The notes below the pieces were generated by a model that did no database searches, was not told the DNA's origin, and saw nothing but the letters and a program-made list of their open reading frames with translations. From contig JAUIRK010000643.1 in assembly GCA_030549495.1 (NCBI GenBank), positions 62,001 through 126,000 of the forward strand: a stretch of DNA of 64,000 nt. The letters are read 5' to 3'. The translations under genes and the position numbers were made by a program. Position 1 is the first letter of the stretch. Each line of letters opens with the position of its first letter. Positions 1 through 12,181 of this stretch are shown here, in pieces. The DNA is from Nectonema munidae (taxonomy: Eukaryota > Nematomorpha > Nectonematoida > Nectonematidae).

Positions 1-1047
1 CGAAACCATTGTTCAAGCAATATTTCGTCATTTCCTAAATATAGAAATAGGTAGGGATCGTAAAAACGTGCTTCTCATCTTGTTTTTTTTTGTTTGTGCT
101 CTCATGTGGAAGTTAGCAGTTAAGCGTCTGATTTCAATATATTTTTTATTGCTTTTTAATCGAAAAAATGTTTTTCTATATACTTCATCCAATGTTTGTC
201 CACAAAATAAGTGGTCGGAGTAACAATTGAAGGTAGATGTGAGGAATGACGGATAAAGAGCAGGCGATCACCCAATCTCAATATTTCGATTTTCTAAAAG
301 AAGAGTTGTAGTGCAGATCCGTAAGATCAAAAGAATCCATTGTGTAATAAAAGTAATACTCTAGACAATTGCCAATGTTTTGGTATATTCAATGTTAGAA
401 AACATTTATTTTAGAAAATAATGTTATAAAATCACCGTAAGTAAATTTCGAGTAGGATTATTGCAAGTTAGAGTTGGATACAGACTCCCAGAGATAAGAA
501 AGTCCCAGATGTGAAGACTCAAACGTATTCAATTTACGAATTTATAAGAAATACGGGCTTATACCAGAGTATTCTTAAATGAATTGCACATTCCACAAGA
601 TTTAAAATAGATTTTGTTAATCTTCTATCCCAAGGTAATTTAGATAAGTCAAAATCAGATTAATCTATTTTGCTTAAAAAACTTCTTTCTTTGACTTTAT
701 AGAAAATATTATGCATGGTAGGAAAAAAACAGGACAGTGGATTCCGAAAAAAAAAGCAATGACTCTGATTCTGACTCCTGCTAAATTTGCTATTCGGGCT
801 ACAACTTCATTTCTAATAAAACTTGGTGTGCGTTACAATTAATCATACATTATGCAAGATAATCCTGTTACTTTACGTTGGTTGGAATAACACGTTGTTC
901 TCACCTTTTATTATCATTTCTTTTCATATGCAATTAGTTCCAATGTTCCAAAATAGAATGATTTATATCAAATCATAAAAGACATAGTATTAGGAAATGA
1001 TATTTTACTTCCACTCAGCTGTCCCTGCCAAAAAAGATCCCATATAT
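1..1047. other. AT-rich stretch, nothing recognised
   Basis: No convincing exon, repeat end or RNA gene was found on either strand. Confidence 0.5.
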
Positions 1048-2324
1048 CAGGGTGTTGACTTATATGTAGTCGTCAGAAGGTCCTATCCCAATTGAGACGA
1101 GCAATGAATTTTCCCAAACGAGTTTTTGAAAGACTTTTGAATGTGAGAAAAAAGTATATAAAATAAAACGTGTTATAATTAGATAAAATTGTTAGTTGTG
1201 GTTGCATTAAAAATGAGTTAAGTAAAAGACTCTACATCTTCATATTAAAAAACATAAAATGTATGCGCTTCATTCCCCAATCTCGAACTGACGGCTCCAA
1301 TCAGAAATATTTGGTCAACACACGGTATATGGTTGTATGTTATTTATGTGTATATAGGTTTTACTGTGTGTGTGTATATACCCCTTAATTCCAAAAGAGA
1401 CCCGCGTGTCCCATAAAATGAAAAGCGTCTTCTTAGGGTATATAAATGCGCATTAAAAAGATAAACAGGTGATTAATTTTCAAAAATTTCAACCTATACC
1501 CTTTGAAGATAAGTGCGACATCAATGTCACAAGAAACTAAATTTTTCTTCAAAGTTCTCGCCATATAAAATAGAATAAAATTTTGAATGAGCAGTTTTAT
1601 AAGATATTAAGAAAAATTTTGTATATGATATTAAAAAAAATTTTAATGTAAGAATTTATATTTGACAAAATTTAAAAAAATAAAGCAAAATAATTTATTT
1701 TTATAAAAAAATATATATTCTCATTTTTTAGTTTGTTAGCGAACTTTATTATGACATTATTTTTTACTTTTTATTGACCAACATTTTTTTTTGACTTTGT
1801 TCACGTAAAAAAACAAAAAAGAAAGTCAAAATCGATTTAAAATAGGCGATTAGTGTCTTTTTTATGGTTGCATAAAAAATATACTTTATTGACTTTTGTT
1901 AGCTTAAGATCATAATGAATGATTTATGTCTAGCACGCATAAACTTTTTCAGTGTATACGTCCAAGCATATATATAATATATATATAGGAAACCATAAAC
2001 ACAGATAGAAATTGCGCGGAGTCTATTAGAGCGTAGAAAATATACGTATACGCTTTGCCATACATCATCGGTGAGTTAACTATTTCTGATTGGTTGGGAA
2101 ATGAAGCGGAAACGGATTAGGATTTTTTTATTTTAAGATTTTTCTTTTGCAGAACTTATTTTCAAAGCAACAACAACAAACTATATTAAATAATACATGC
2201 GTATAGAACAGTTTTTTTTTCTCACATTCAAAAATCTTGCGACAGTTCAATTAGGAAAATGCATTACTAGCCTCAAATGGGAGGAGCCGTCTTACGGCTA
2301 GTATAAGGTGTAGTTAACACCCTG
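1048..2324. mobile_element. Long-inverted-repeat (fold-back type) element
   Basis: The left end reads CAGGGTGTTGACTTATATG and the right end, on the other strand, CAGGGTGTTAACTACACC. The two arms stay alignable for about 280 bp; shared blocks include TTTTGAATGTGAGAAAAAA, CGCTTCATT.CCCAA and CCAATCAGAAATA. About 700 bp of AT-rich centre separates them and holds no convincing ORF. Part of the centre (about 1400-1440) resembles the TTAA mini-element at 22991. No clear target duplication flanks it, so superfamily is open (hAT-like ends, but fold-back or MULE-like architecture). Confidence 0.75.
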
Positions 2325-3819
2325 ATCATTCTCAGAGCAAATGTAATAAATAAGAATTTTTCGAAAGTAAACGAGTTAATTAAGTTAAAAATCATAAACA
2401 CAAAAAATGGGGCAAAGTTATAAATACTATGATTCAGATTTGATGTGGTGTTTCTGATTTGATCGGTCATGATAAAGTGTAATAGCAGTAACGAGTCATT
2501 GCATTGTCATTTAAAAGGCATCGGTACGCTTTCTCAATAACACAAATGTCTTAGTGAAATCATTCCTCTGAATTAACTTCTGAATATAAATCTAGATGCG
2601 AGTCCAATAAGTAAACTGTCAGTAACATGTGACAACCCATTGATAAGGAACATTTTAGAAGAATCTTGATGCCAACCTTTCTCATAATTGAAAGCATTCC
2701 AGGCAAGCAGTTCTAGTTGATTTACTTTAACTTGAAGTTGACATCTTTGAGTACGCCTCTAACTTGCATCCGATAAAATGCCTTTTTTAACTCCTTCTGT
2801 GTGCTTTTAGGAAATTTCCAACAATGATAGACTCAAAGACTCTGGCATTTTTCATCTCTATTGTCTTTGCAAACTATTCCATTAGTCCACGTTTTATATG
2901 CAAAGGAGGCTCTATATACAAGGTATATTCTTGATTCTAGACAATTATGGTTGTTATGATATTCTCGTCTGCCAGTTTGATTGCAAATAATGTCCTTCAA
3001 TATCAGTATTTTGGGAAACCCTTTTGCATATTTATTAACATTTCAATTCATTTTAAATCTTCAAATATCTTCCATGTGCGAAGTAAAATGTGTATATTCT
3101 AACATTATTCATCAAGATAAATGGAGTATGCAATATCTAGAGAAGAAGCAAACAAAAATTATGGATAATCACCGCTTATAAACTTCGTTTTCAAAAGTCA
3201 ATAAGCAAATCCACCTCTACAGAATCATGATTTTGTGATAAACAAAAAAGAACCTAAACAGAAAAATTCGATTATAGAAGCACATTTCTTTTCCGAAAAT
3301 AAGTCATACGAATAACTTCCTATAGTCGTGATGCAAACAGTTCTGCGACAAATTATGATAAGTAAAAAATGTTGCATGCCCTTACCATTACGGCACACCT
3401 CTCTCGTCAGTCGAGACACACTCAGAATTGTTGGGACTTTTCTTTTAAGAATATACACGATGGGTATCGTTTAGCTCAAATTATAAATTCGAACACATAC
3501 ACTAATTTCATTTAAAAAATGTCCAGATGATGTTTTATTGAGCGAGATAATAGATTTGACACAATATACTTTTAAATTATATTAGAGTATATCATTAATT
3601 TTTAAAAAATACTAAAAAATGTACGTATAAGAGGGAATCATTGAGATCGGAGTCAGGTAGGCAAAGAGTCATTTGAATGCAATTGATCTTTTCATCATCA
3701 TCTTGGCTCAGCTTGAACAGAGAGTGCAGTAAACTAACACGAATACAAAGAAAATTATATGAAATGAGGATAATGCAAATAATAAGCTAAATCTTTGAAA
3801 GCAAAGAAAAATTATATAA
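2325..3819. other. AT-rich non-coding stretch
   Basis: Short frames at 2273-2470, 2981-3181 and 3225-3458 have no protein-like composition or splice context. Confidence 0.5.
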
Positions 3820-4920
3820 CATCTACGAAATTTTTGGCAACCAGACGTTAACGATTCTAATTTTCAAACTAAAAGGAAAATAGAGTTTGTAAACATTTGC
3901 ACAGATAAATTTAACAAAATATTTTAAATTTAACAAAAAATTATCTACCAGCTTTTTGATATATGCATATTGTACGTAAACACAAGGCTGATACAAGTTT
4001 GAAGCATCCATCATTTCATCAATCTGGGCAAAAAATTTGAAAATCGAATTCCGAATCAATAAAATCACGTCTGACATGTCATCAGACATTTCTCCTATTA
4101 GCCTTCTGACGGTATCGTTTGACAGGAAGATATGCTTCAACTTTACAACTTCAGAACTTCTTAGCACATTCAATATATCTTTGCAGCAAGGTTGATATAA
4201 ACTGTTCTGCTATGTTGTGGGACTTTTTGACTACAGATTTTTTTGAAACTTTTCAAACCAAACTTAATATTTTGCAAAAAAATTCTTTATCAAATCTGGA
4301 TCTGTTTAATCTTTCAGCTTGACGTTTAAAATAGTCAATAGTTATGTTTGCTAAACTCTAGTACTTCACTTTAAGGACTTTAGAAAAGTGGATTGAGAAC
4401 ACATAAGTCTTATGTTCCTCTTCCACACCTGACGTTATATATATCTTTATATAACTTAATATATCTTAATATATCTTTGCAGCAAGGTTGATATAAACTG
4501 TTCTGCTATGTTGTGGGACTTTTTGACAACAGTATTTTTTGAAACGTTTCAAACCATACTTAATATTTTGCAAAAACATTTCTATGTTATTTATCAAACA
4601 TGAATTTGTGCAATCGTTCAGCCATTGTTTTGTTTAGCGAACTAGAGTGCTTCATTTGACGTGCTTTAAAAAAGTGGATGCTAACACTTCAGAACACAAA
4701 GGATACTTATGTTCCTTTTCCCCACGAGACTTTAATGCAGTAAAGCGAAAATTAAAATGTGAGTCGTGATATTTCTTTTTTTTAGCCATTAAGAAAAATG
4801 CACATTTACGACAGTTTAAGACTAGTTCGACGAAAAGGCGGTTTGACCACATATCCATTCTATAAATTGTCCAGCCACGATATGTGTAGATAAAGTGTCG
4901 GGTGACGAAACGTCCGGTCA
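3820..4920 (-). mobile_element. hAT transposase relic (same family as 34856-36540), internally duplicated
   Basis: The minus strand carries pieces of a ZBED5/SCAND3-like hAT transposase: MAKKKKYHDSHFNFRFTAL (BED-side N-terminus) near 4790, and VVKLKHIFLSNDTVRRLIG followed by EMSDD near 4100. The second block matches the LSN(D/N)TV.RRI..M(S/A)DD signature of that group. Frames are broken. The segment around 4171-4320 is repeated at 4468-4640. The 5' end beyond 4830 (minus sense) differs from the sister copy. Confidence 0.7.
4171..4640. repeat. Direct duplication inside the hAT relic
   Basis: About 120 bp starting ATATATCTTTGCAGCAAGG occurs at 4171 and again at 4468 with only a few differences. 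Weaker similarity continues through the GTGGAT...AACACAT..TATGTTCC stretch after each copy. The sister hAT at 35 kb has this segment once, so the duplication arose in this copy. Confidence 0.75.
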
Positions 4921-5412
4921 CGATTTTTATTGTAATAATAAAAAGTTTAGATAGTAAAAGAATTAATCGAAATTTAATCTTTACACCAAATAAAGCTTTA
5001 GAAACGTTTGAATAAGATAAAAAAAACTAGCTTAAATTAGGTAACAAGAAACAGAATAGTCATATAGCTAAGAAAATAAATATAACTGGTTAATATAAAG
5101 AAGTAATTAACTATTAAATGGAAAGAAAGCATATTTCTTCTTCAATTCCAACATACACTTGATATTAAAAAAATGTCGAGGGAGAAATAGATGTGCAAAC
5201 GATATCTTAATCTATAAGCCCTCTAATTCAAATCAAAATATCTATCAAATAACAAAATCAAGATATCTATAGGCTATCTAATTCAAGTCAAGATATCTAT
5301 CTAACGTAAAAAAATTGGTGAAAAAGAAAACACAGAACACTTAGAATAAGGGATTAGAAGAGAGATGAAAGGGTTTAAATGGCACGACAACAGTTATATA
5401 CTCGGAATTTAC

Positions 5413-5631
5413 TGCGCATTTTGGGAGCGAATTGAGGCATGAGGATGAGAATTTTTTTGAAATAAAGCAGAAGCACGAATAAAATCACTGCTAACGCTCA
5501 GCATCTCTTGAATAAGGACGGCGTATTCCGTTTTGGAGCTGACAATTTCTTGGAGGTGACGACTTTGCAGAAGCTCCAGCTTAATACACCTGGATACCTC
5601 GCTTTCTGCTCTGTCCCAATTCTTGGAATTG
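5413..5631 (-). CDS. Candidate internal exon, product unknown
   Basis: An open minus-strand stretch lies between an acceptor (ATTCCAAG) and a donor (GCGCA/GTAAAT). Codons are clearly richer in G and C than the surroundings, which suggests selection on protein. The peptide starts NWDRAESEVSRCIKLELL and continues with HLQEIVSSKTEYAVLIQEML, then SVSSDFIRASALFQ. It looks helical and amphipathic, with no signal or membrane segment. The family is not recognised. It lies downstream of WDR35 on the same strand, but it does not match the remembered WDR35 C-terminal half. Confidence 0.4.
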
Positions 5632-5668
5632 ACAAAGCAAAAATTCAAGTGAGAAAGTATTATTATTA

Positions 5669-5694
5669 TAGTTTACACACACACACACACACAG
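5669..5694. repeat. (CA)n microsatellite
   Basis: A short run of about ten CA repeats at 5671-5692, beside the orphan exon candidate. Confidence 0.9.
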
Positions 5695-6400
5695 ACATCT
5701 CTTATAACGATTTCGGGAAATTACTTTTCAAAATATATGCGTCTGCTATTTTGAATGAATTTTGAAAAAACTTAAAGCAGTCGATTTACATTTTGTATCA
5801 TCGATGATGCCGTTGAGCCTCAAAGCATTGAAATATAAAAAATTAGGTTCACTCACTTGAAGAATATGTAGTCGAATAGAAGTGAAAAGGAATATCCTTT
5901 TTGTGATTGTAAATTATAAAGTTACTTTTGATTTATTGTACTTAATGAAATTGATTCAGCCAGTACGCGGTTAAATTAAATGTAAATTTTGGGAAAATAT
6001 TGCAATCCTTAGATACCTGCCACGTATCCTTCAATTATTATTATTATAGATAAGGGCTACTCAACTAGTATAAGCAAAGGTTCAGTTAGACAAGTTCCAA
6101 TGTATGCATTGGTCCAAAAATGTTTATTACATGAAATAAAGAAAATAAAACAACCATCTCAGAAAAGAATAGTAAAGCATATGATTCTTATTAATTTCAT
6201 ATTCACTGTTTATTAAACGTGGAAATTCTAAAAATATTGGATTTTGTAGTTAAAATATAACAAGACTAGGATTTACACGATTGAAGAGTTTACAAATGAA
6301 AAAATGAACATTACAGCAAGACCTTAGTGAGAAAAAATGACAAAGATAAAGATAAGGTAAAGCTTAGTTTAGGACAATAACATTTGCATGTTCATTTTCA

Positions 6401-6506
6401 CTCATTTACGACCAAACTTCCCAAAGGGAACGCAGACGAATTCCTACTTTAAATGGAATTAAATAGGAATTACTAAAGTCGTCTGCTTTGCTTGGTCTTA
6501 ACTGGG
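6401..6506. mobile_element. TTAA mini-element, left half of a head-to-head pair
   Basis: It starts CTCATTTACGACCAA and ends TTGGTCTTAACTGGG before the TTAA at 6507-6510. It contains GCAGACGA and, inverted, TCGTCTGCTTTG. It resembles the copy at 15919-16014 in its GGAATTAAATAGGAATTA block. Confidence 0.7.
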
Positions 6507-6510
6507 TTAA

Positions 6511-6642
6511 CCCATTTAAGACCAAGCAAAGCAGACGATATCTAAAAAAAAACGCAGACGATTTATATTGAAAGTCATTGAAAAAAGAAGACGAAGATGA
6601 AATTACTTATGTTCCAAAATAGGAACATTGGTCGTAAATGGG
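6511..6642. mobile_element. TTAA mini-element, right half of a head-to-head pair
   Basis: Termini are CCCATTTAAGACCAAGC and, inverted, CCCATTTACGACCAATG; TTAA lies at 6507-6510 and 6643-6646. Three GCAGACGA-like words sit about 30 bp apart inside. The 130-bp copy at 31490-31619 is nearly identical. Confidence 0.85.
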
Positions 6643-6831
6643 TTAATAATAAATAATGATTGAAATTCTTAATAATAATGTTCGCCTGGGGTCCAACTAC
6701 AACACTCAAAGGGTCCGGTTTTGGACCGCGGGCCGCCAATTGAGTACCTCTGTTATAGATGAATGATTGTATTATGACGCATTCAAAAAAGTTAGAAGCT
6801 TTTTTACTTGATATTGTGAAAGTGTTTTTAA

Positions 6832-6942
6832 CCCGTTATCGACAAGAATAAATCAGACGATATCTAATGTAAAGCAGAAGATTTATATTAAAAAGCATTG
6901 ATAAAAGCAGACGATTCACATTTTTGTAAAGTCGATAACCGC
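6832..6942. mobile_element. TTAA mini-element
   Basis: CCCGTTATCGACAAG at one end and GTCGATAACCGC at the other, with TTAA at 6828-6831 and 6943-6946. Internal words are CAGACGATATCTAATG, GCAGAAGATTTATATT and GCAGACGATTCACA. No coding capacity. Confidence 0.8.
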
Positions 6943-6946
6943 TTAA

Positions 6947-7997
6947 TGTAAGGTGAAGTAATTTACCCAATTCTTAATAATTATTATTATACATTCAAAT
7001 CACCGTTAAACCCACTTTATAACAGAGAAATGAGGCTGAGTAGATGATAAAATGAGACGGGTAAAAATGAAATGAGTACGTCATCAAAAACGTTCGTGGA
7101 ATTAAAGGCGTAACCAATTTTTGTAAAAATTTTGTTCTCGTAAGTGAAAATAAAGATGTCAAATTTTGAGATGCGTATGAATTAGTTGTTTCCAGACAAA
7201 ATAAATTTCCTCTTGTTAGCGAGGTTTTCGTAGTATCAATGTCTCATTGTATTTACCATAAACACCAGAGTTTAATCCGCACTTCTTTACCAGAATTAAT
7301 TGACTAAAAATCGGGGTCAGGGTTATCAACGTAAACAGGATTTAATCCAAGAAAAAAAAGTTGAAATAGAAAAGTAGGTAGACGAAAATAAAAAAACACA
7401 TATAATATTAATAATATACCACGCGCATATTGATTAATTAGTTGAAAACTATTTCTTTATTTTTTATTAAATTTTATTTCTCAAGTTTTAGTTCATTTTC
7501 AAAGTTCAGTTTTTTTAAAGTTAGAGTGCGGTTTATCCACACATACTAGTTATGTTGCTGAAAATAATAGCTTATAATTGGGAAGCGGATTATCCAAGTT
7601 AGTGGATTAAACACGAGTGTTTTTAAATCTTAACCAACTTTACTAGGAAAACGGATTTATCTGTGTACATAAAAAAGACATTGGATTGAATAAAACCGAG
7701 AATATAAATGTTAACACACACAAAAATAAAACACGTGTGAAGGTTTCTTTCCGAATAGAACTTCATTTTCCAGTAAAAAATAAATAAAATTTCGTATTTA
7801 ACGTGCCACAGGTAACAAAGATGTAATGCAGATTGGTCTTGAAACTTTATACCAATGGTTCTATAAACCCTTGTCGAGCATCAAGGTAAAAAGGAGTGAT
7901 CTTATTGCACAACAAAGTATATATACGTAGGGCTTCTGTCCAACTCATCCTTTTTATAGTGCTAAAATAATGCATTGATGTGATTTACTAAACATCA
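6947..7997. other. AT-rich non-coding stretch
   Basis: No coding signal. A weak inverted pair (ACCTCGAATATC and GATACTTGAGGT) lies further on, at 8443-8475, perhaps a fragment of a pogo-type end. Confidence 0.4.
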
Positions 7998-8162
7998 TAG
8001 GTAGACAAAATAAATAAATAACGCGGTGTTTATGAAAGCTTTGCAGCTAGAATAGAAGCACTGATGTCGAACTATGAGCAAAGAACGCTTGATGCTGGAT
8101 CGAACCGAAGACCTTGGGCTATCGGTTCAAAGCAGGCAGGCATCTAGACAAGCTTAGATAAT
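7998..8162 (-). mobile_element. tRNA-derived SINE, family 2, copy 1
   Basis: On the minus strand the B-box-like GGTTCGATCC lies about 45 bp inside the head, followed by ATCAAGCGTTCTTTGC and CATAGTTCGACATCAG. The body matches the copies at 16860 and 17262. The A box is degraded. Confidence 0.55.
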
Positions 8163-8169
8163 AAAAAAA

Positions 8170-10128
8170 GCCAATCAACTTTTAACTATCTGAATGTGAA
8201 AATAAATGAAAAATATCCTCAAGTATGCCAAGAATTGGGCCAGAATCGACTGTTATACACACACATTTAATACAACTAAATGACTTAGACATGATATTAC
8301 TGCCTAAATAATTCAATCACATTACACAAAGTAATCTCCATTAACTTAATAATCCATTCCTTTACCACCAATAAATAGTTCCCCTCAAAGAGACTATAAA
8401 ATTATGATAAAAACATTAAAAAAAAGCTTCCTTACGCGAAACCTCGAATATCTGAACTGTTCGGATACTTGAGGTTCCACTGTATTTGAAGTATTCATGA
8501 TATTTTATAAACCATTTAACATGTAAGTCAACGTTAACTAAATAAAAAGCAAGCTAAATGCGCTTATAAATAAAAACGAGTTGTATTCTAGACACTTTTA
8601 TAAAAAATGAGTTCCTTCGATAAATGGATCAAATAAAATGATTACTTTTAAGTGTTTTTGAAATATAGAATTTAGGCGATTCTTACTTCTCTAGATTGCA
8701 AAGAACGAATCCATTGTTGGCCAACAAAATCTTTAGTTAAAATATAAAGTTGTTCAGCTAATTCATAACTTTTTGCATGCAAAGCGAGAAACAATAAAAT
8801 TGATCTAAATAAAATTTAAAATATTATTATAATCTACACGGTGCGTCATGTTGTAGAACTCGACTTATAGACAAAGACATGAACTTGTTATATTTAAACG
8901 CAAGCAAATAAATAAGTAGAAACGAGTTTATATATATTTTTTATTTCGCTATAAAAATTATTACAGTTTTTAACTGTTGGGGTCCAATGTACCTCACGTC
9001 AATATTTTGAAAAAAAGAATTTATATTTTGATTACCATTTTTATTCGAATACTAGATAATAATAATAATAATAGATGGGAAAAATAAAGCAGAAGTATTT
9101 TTATAATTTGTCAAAAACAAAAAATAGCAAATTTTAAAAATCTGAATTTCGACACACGGCACTTGCGTGTAACTTGCATTTTGTATTCTTGAATTTAGAG
9201 CTAAAGCTTTTGGTTTTTCCGTCTTTGTTTGTTTCCCATATTGCACTGGAACTTCCAAGGAATCATAAACTCCTAACTCTTTAGTCAACATTATTTAGTT
9301 TTAGGCCTCAAATAAAGATATTATATTTTATAATATAATATAATTATTTGAAACTGAATATATGCATGTCTTATACTCAAGTTTTTTTGCCTGTTTTTAA
9401 AGATTGCCTGACTGTTCAACTCACTTCAATCCTCTAAACTGATATTGAATACTTAACAAGCAAGCAAATCAACTATCTTCTTTCAATATTGTTCTCTCTT
9501 TGCAAATTATTTCTCCACCATACATATATCATATGTTTATAGATTTTATAAGGAGTTTTTTGTATCTACTATTGATTCTCCTTGAATATTTTCATTTCGT
9601 TGAAATTCAAGGGTTTCATTAGCGGATTTTTTGTCGTATTATATTCAATAAATTTGTTACCTTTTTTTTCTTTTTTACAATTATTATTTGTTTTTTTTCG
9701 TTCAAAAATAAAATTATTATTATTATTATTAAGAAATTTCGATATTTTTTGCTGAGGTAAAACTTATGTCATCTAATAATCTATTAATTATTATTGAAAC
9801 AGTTCGAATTATTTTTCGAAATATTGCAAACGTTTTGCTGATAACACTTGTTAAGTCGCAAATCACTGAATTATTCAGAAGAAAGGATTCTGGTTTTCTA
9901 TAACCGATGCAGTCAGTGGCATAGAAAGAGGAGGTGGAGAGGGCAGTTCTCACGACTAGGTACAATTTATTTGTATACCATTAATGAATGAAAATGCAAT
10001 ATATGAATAGCATTATAGCCTTTAAAATGTAACAATGAATTTAATTTGTTTTCTTATTCTGGATACATATATAGCTGAGTTATTGGAACTTATAAATGTG
10101 ACTTTGCCATTGGGTACCTTCAAATATC
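8170..10128. other. AT-rich non-coding stretch
   Basis: The open frame at 9052-9291 (minus) starts MLTKELGVYDSLEVPVQYG but has no splice or domain support. (TAA)n-like runs occur near 9055 and 9715. Otherwise nothing recognised. Confidence 0.4.
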
Positions 10129-10210
10129 AGCGTTTCTCAAACGATGTTTTACGAAATCCTAGAGTTCCTAAAAGGCCATTTAAGATTTCCGCGAGAAATA
10201 GTCAGGTAGG
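10129..10210 (+). mobile_element. hAT left-end fragment
   Basis: CAGCGTTTCTCAAACGATG followed by TTTTACGAAATCCTAGAG looks like a hAT terminal repeat of the CAGNGNTTCTCAAAC type. No matching right end or transposase was seen nearby. Confidence 0.4.
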
Positions 10211-10975
10211 TTAATGTCTTTTTTTACGTTTATGTTTGAAACTTCGGAATCAGATAGTAAAAACGAGGAGTGAGAATTTTATCTAGCATCAATAATAAAT
10301 TTGATACAGAACTTTTCGCAAACTAGTATTATATATTTTTTCATATATTTTTAGATATAAACATCTTTCTTTTAATTGAGAACTTTTTTGTATTTTCTTT
10401 CAATTTCAAACAGTGGGATAAACAAATACGGAAATGTTATTTTTGCGTACGGCTGGGTCCATTGAAGGATTCAATATATTTCAAAGGTTGCGCCAAGGTA
10501 AAAAGTGTGAAAAACGCTACTTTATTTTATATATTAAATGTTAAAATTAGTCGGCAAAGCTCAATATCATAAATCGAAAGATCACTTTTAAAAAATACTG
10601 GGAAAAGATTGAAATTGCAAGTCGGAATATATTTAAAAGGACTAAACCTTTCTTAAATGCCCCCTATCGGTAGCAGTCAGTTAACATCTTTTTCAATTAT
10701 TCGTGCTTGAGCTCATTCCTTCTTTGTTAAGCGATAGTTGACTATTATCTTGATAATGATTTATCTGAATATGATTTTTTTTATTCATAACTCTAAAACT
10801 GTGGATGAGCTATTTCTCTTTCCCTATTTTTAAAGGCAAACGTTTATTTTTCAAAATAATATAATATTTCTTCCGCTTCGGTTATCAGTCAGGCATTAAT
10901 AATGGAAATAATTCCCTTTCCTGAGTAATTTTTACAAAATAATTTGTTTGCGTATGATTCGATCGAATGCATATA

Positions 10976-11521
10976 CAGTCAAACCTCGATAATATGGATT
11001 CTTCAGAATCGGCATGCAAATACATTTTTTTTCTTGAAAGTTTTCCTTCTCATTTTTACCTTTAAATACTCTTAGCATTTTACGTTTTTGGTAAAGTATT
11101 TGAGTCAAATTGGTAAAGTATTTCAGTAATATTATGGTATTATATTAACTCCTTAAAATTTGACATCAAAATCATTTCTTTCACAATTGCAATAATTTTT
11201 TCAAATCTTCTGTTCGAATTAACAAGCTTTGACTCCAAGTATATAGTGGTCAAATGAAATCCAAATTTTCCAATCTTTGTTACTTTTCATGATATTGTGA
11301 AAATAATACGATAAATTGCATTTAGATTATTGTAAGTTGAATTTTTTTTAATTTTTTTCTGTAAAAAATAAATTTTTATAATTTTAACAGCATTTTGGGA
11401 TATTGAATTTTGGAATTTATGAGAATCTATAAAGCAAAAATTTTGTTGATAATGAATTTCATCCAGATAGTGGAAGATAGGTTTCCGCGTTACTACGTTC
11501 CAAGTTATCGACGGCTACCTG
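10976..11521. mobile_element. pogo/Tigger-type MITE
   Basis: It starts CAGTCAAACCTCGATAAT and, inverted, ends CAGGTAGCCGTCGATAAC, with TA on both sides (10974-10975 and 11522-11523). The ends resemble those of the Tigger elements at 38.8 and 42.4 kb. The 546-bp interior is AT-rich and without an ORF. Confidence 0.7.
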
Positions 11522-12181
11522 TATATAATAATAATAACTTGGGTTTTAAATCAAACCATGAAATGTAAGAGAAATTTGATTTTAATTAAAATTGGCCTGG
11601 AAAAATGACATTTAAAAAAAGTTTTAAATATAAAATATTTTTGGGGTAAAGAAAAAGGAAGAATACTTCGAATTTTGGATTGACTTAGATTTTATTGTAG
11701 TTAAAATGTCTTCGTGATTGGCATTAGTCATCATCGCTGCAACACTCTTGAAAACCTTTTTAAAGAATAAGAAACAAACATTTTTGTGCATGTTACAATA
11801 TCAGGAAAAAAGATAAGGACTAAAAATTTTATTTTTCTAACCCGAAAAATATATGTAAAGGAATTAGATTCGATTGTGTGTGCGTGCCTACTTACATAAT
11901 TAAAATGGGAAGGTTTTTAAGAAAAGAAATGTAATTATTTAATTTAGATAAAATTTATCAATAAATCAAATTGAGAATTCTCTATGAACAATTTTTAGTT
12001 ATTTATTTACTTGGTTTAGTTTAGCCACGGATAACAAGATCGTTGAAAGAACTAATGTCAACTTTTCTAACACATAATAATACAACTTTAAAAAGATTAT
12101 TACAAATACATTTTTGAGAAGATATACAAATTTATGAGATAAAGTTGTCTACTCTAACATTTAGATATATAGAAATTAGAG

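Larger units (their letters stand above)
6052..6752. mobile_element. Non-autonomous hAT element, copy 1 (carries nested TTAA elements)
   Basis: Ends are AGGGCTACTCAACTA and, inverted, CAGAGGTACTCAATTGGCG. An exact 8-bp duplication TTATAGAT flanks it at 6044-6051 and 6753-6760, which fits hAT insertion. The first and last 130 bp match the copy at 12712-12978 closely. The extra centre contains two TTAA mini-elements (6401-6642). No transposase remains. Confidence 0.88.

Noticed and set aside
9052-9291. Possible exon starting MLTKELGVYDSLEVPVQYG
   Set aside because: The first 50 residues look plausible, but there is no splice support and the frame ends in a (TAA)n-derived isoleucine run.
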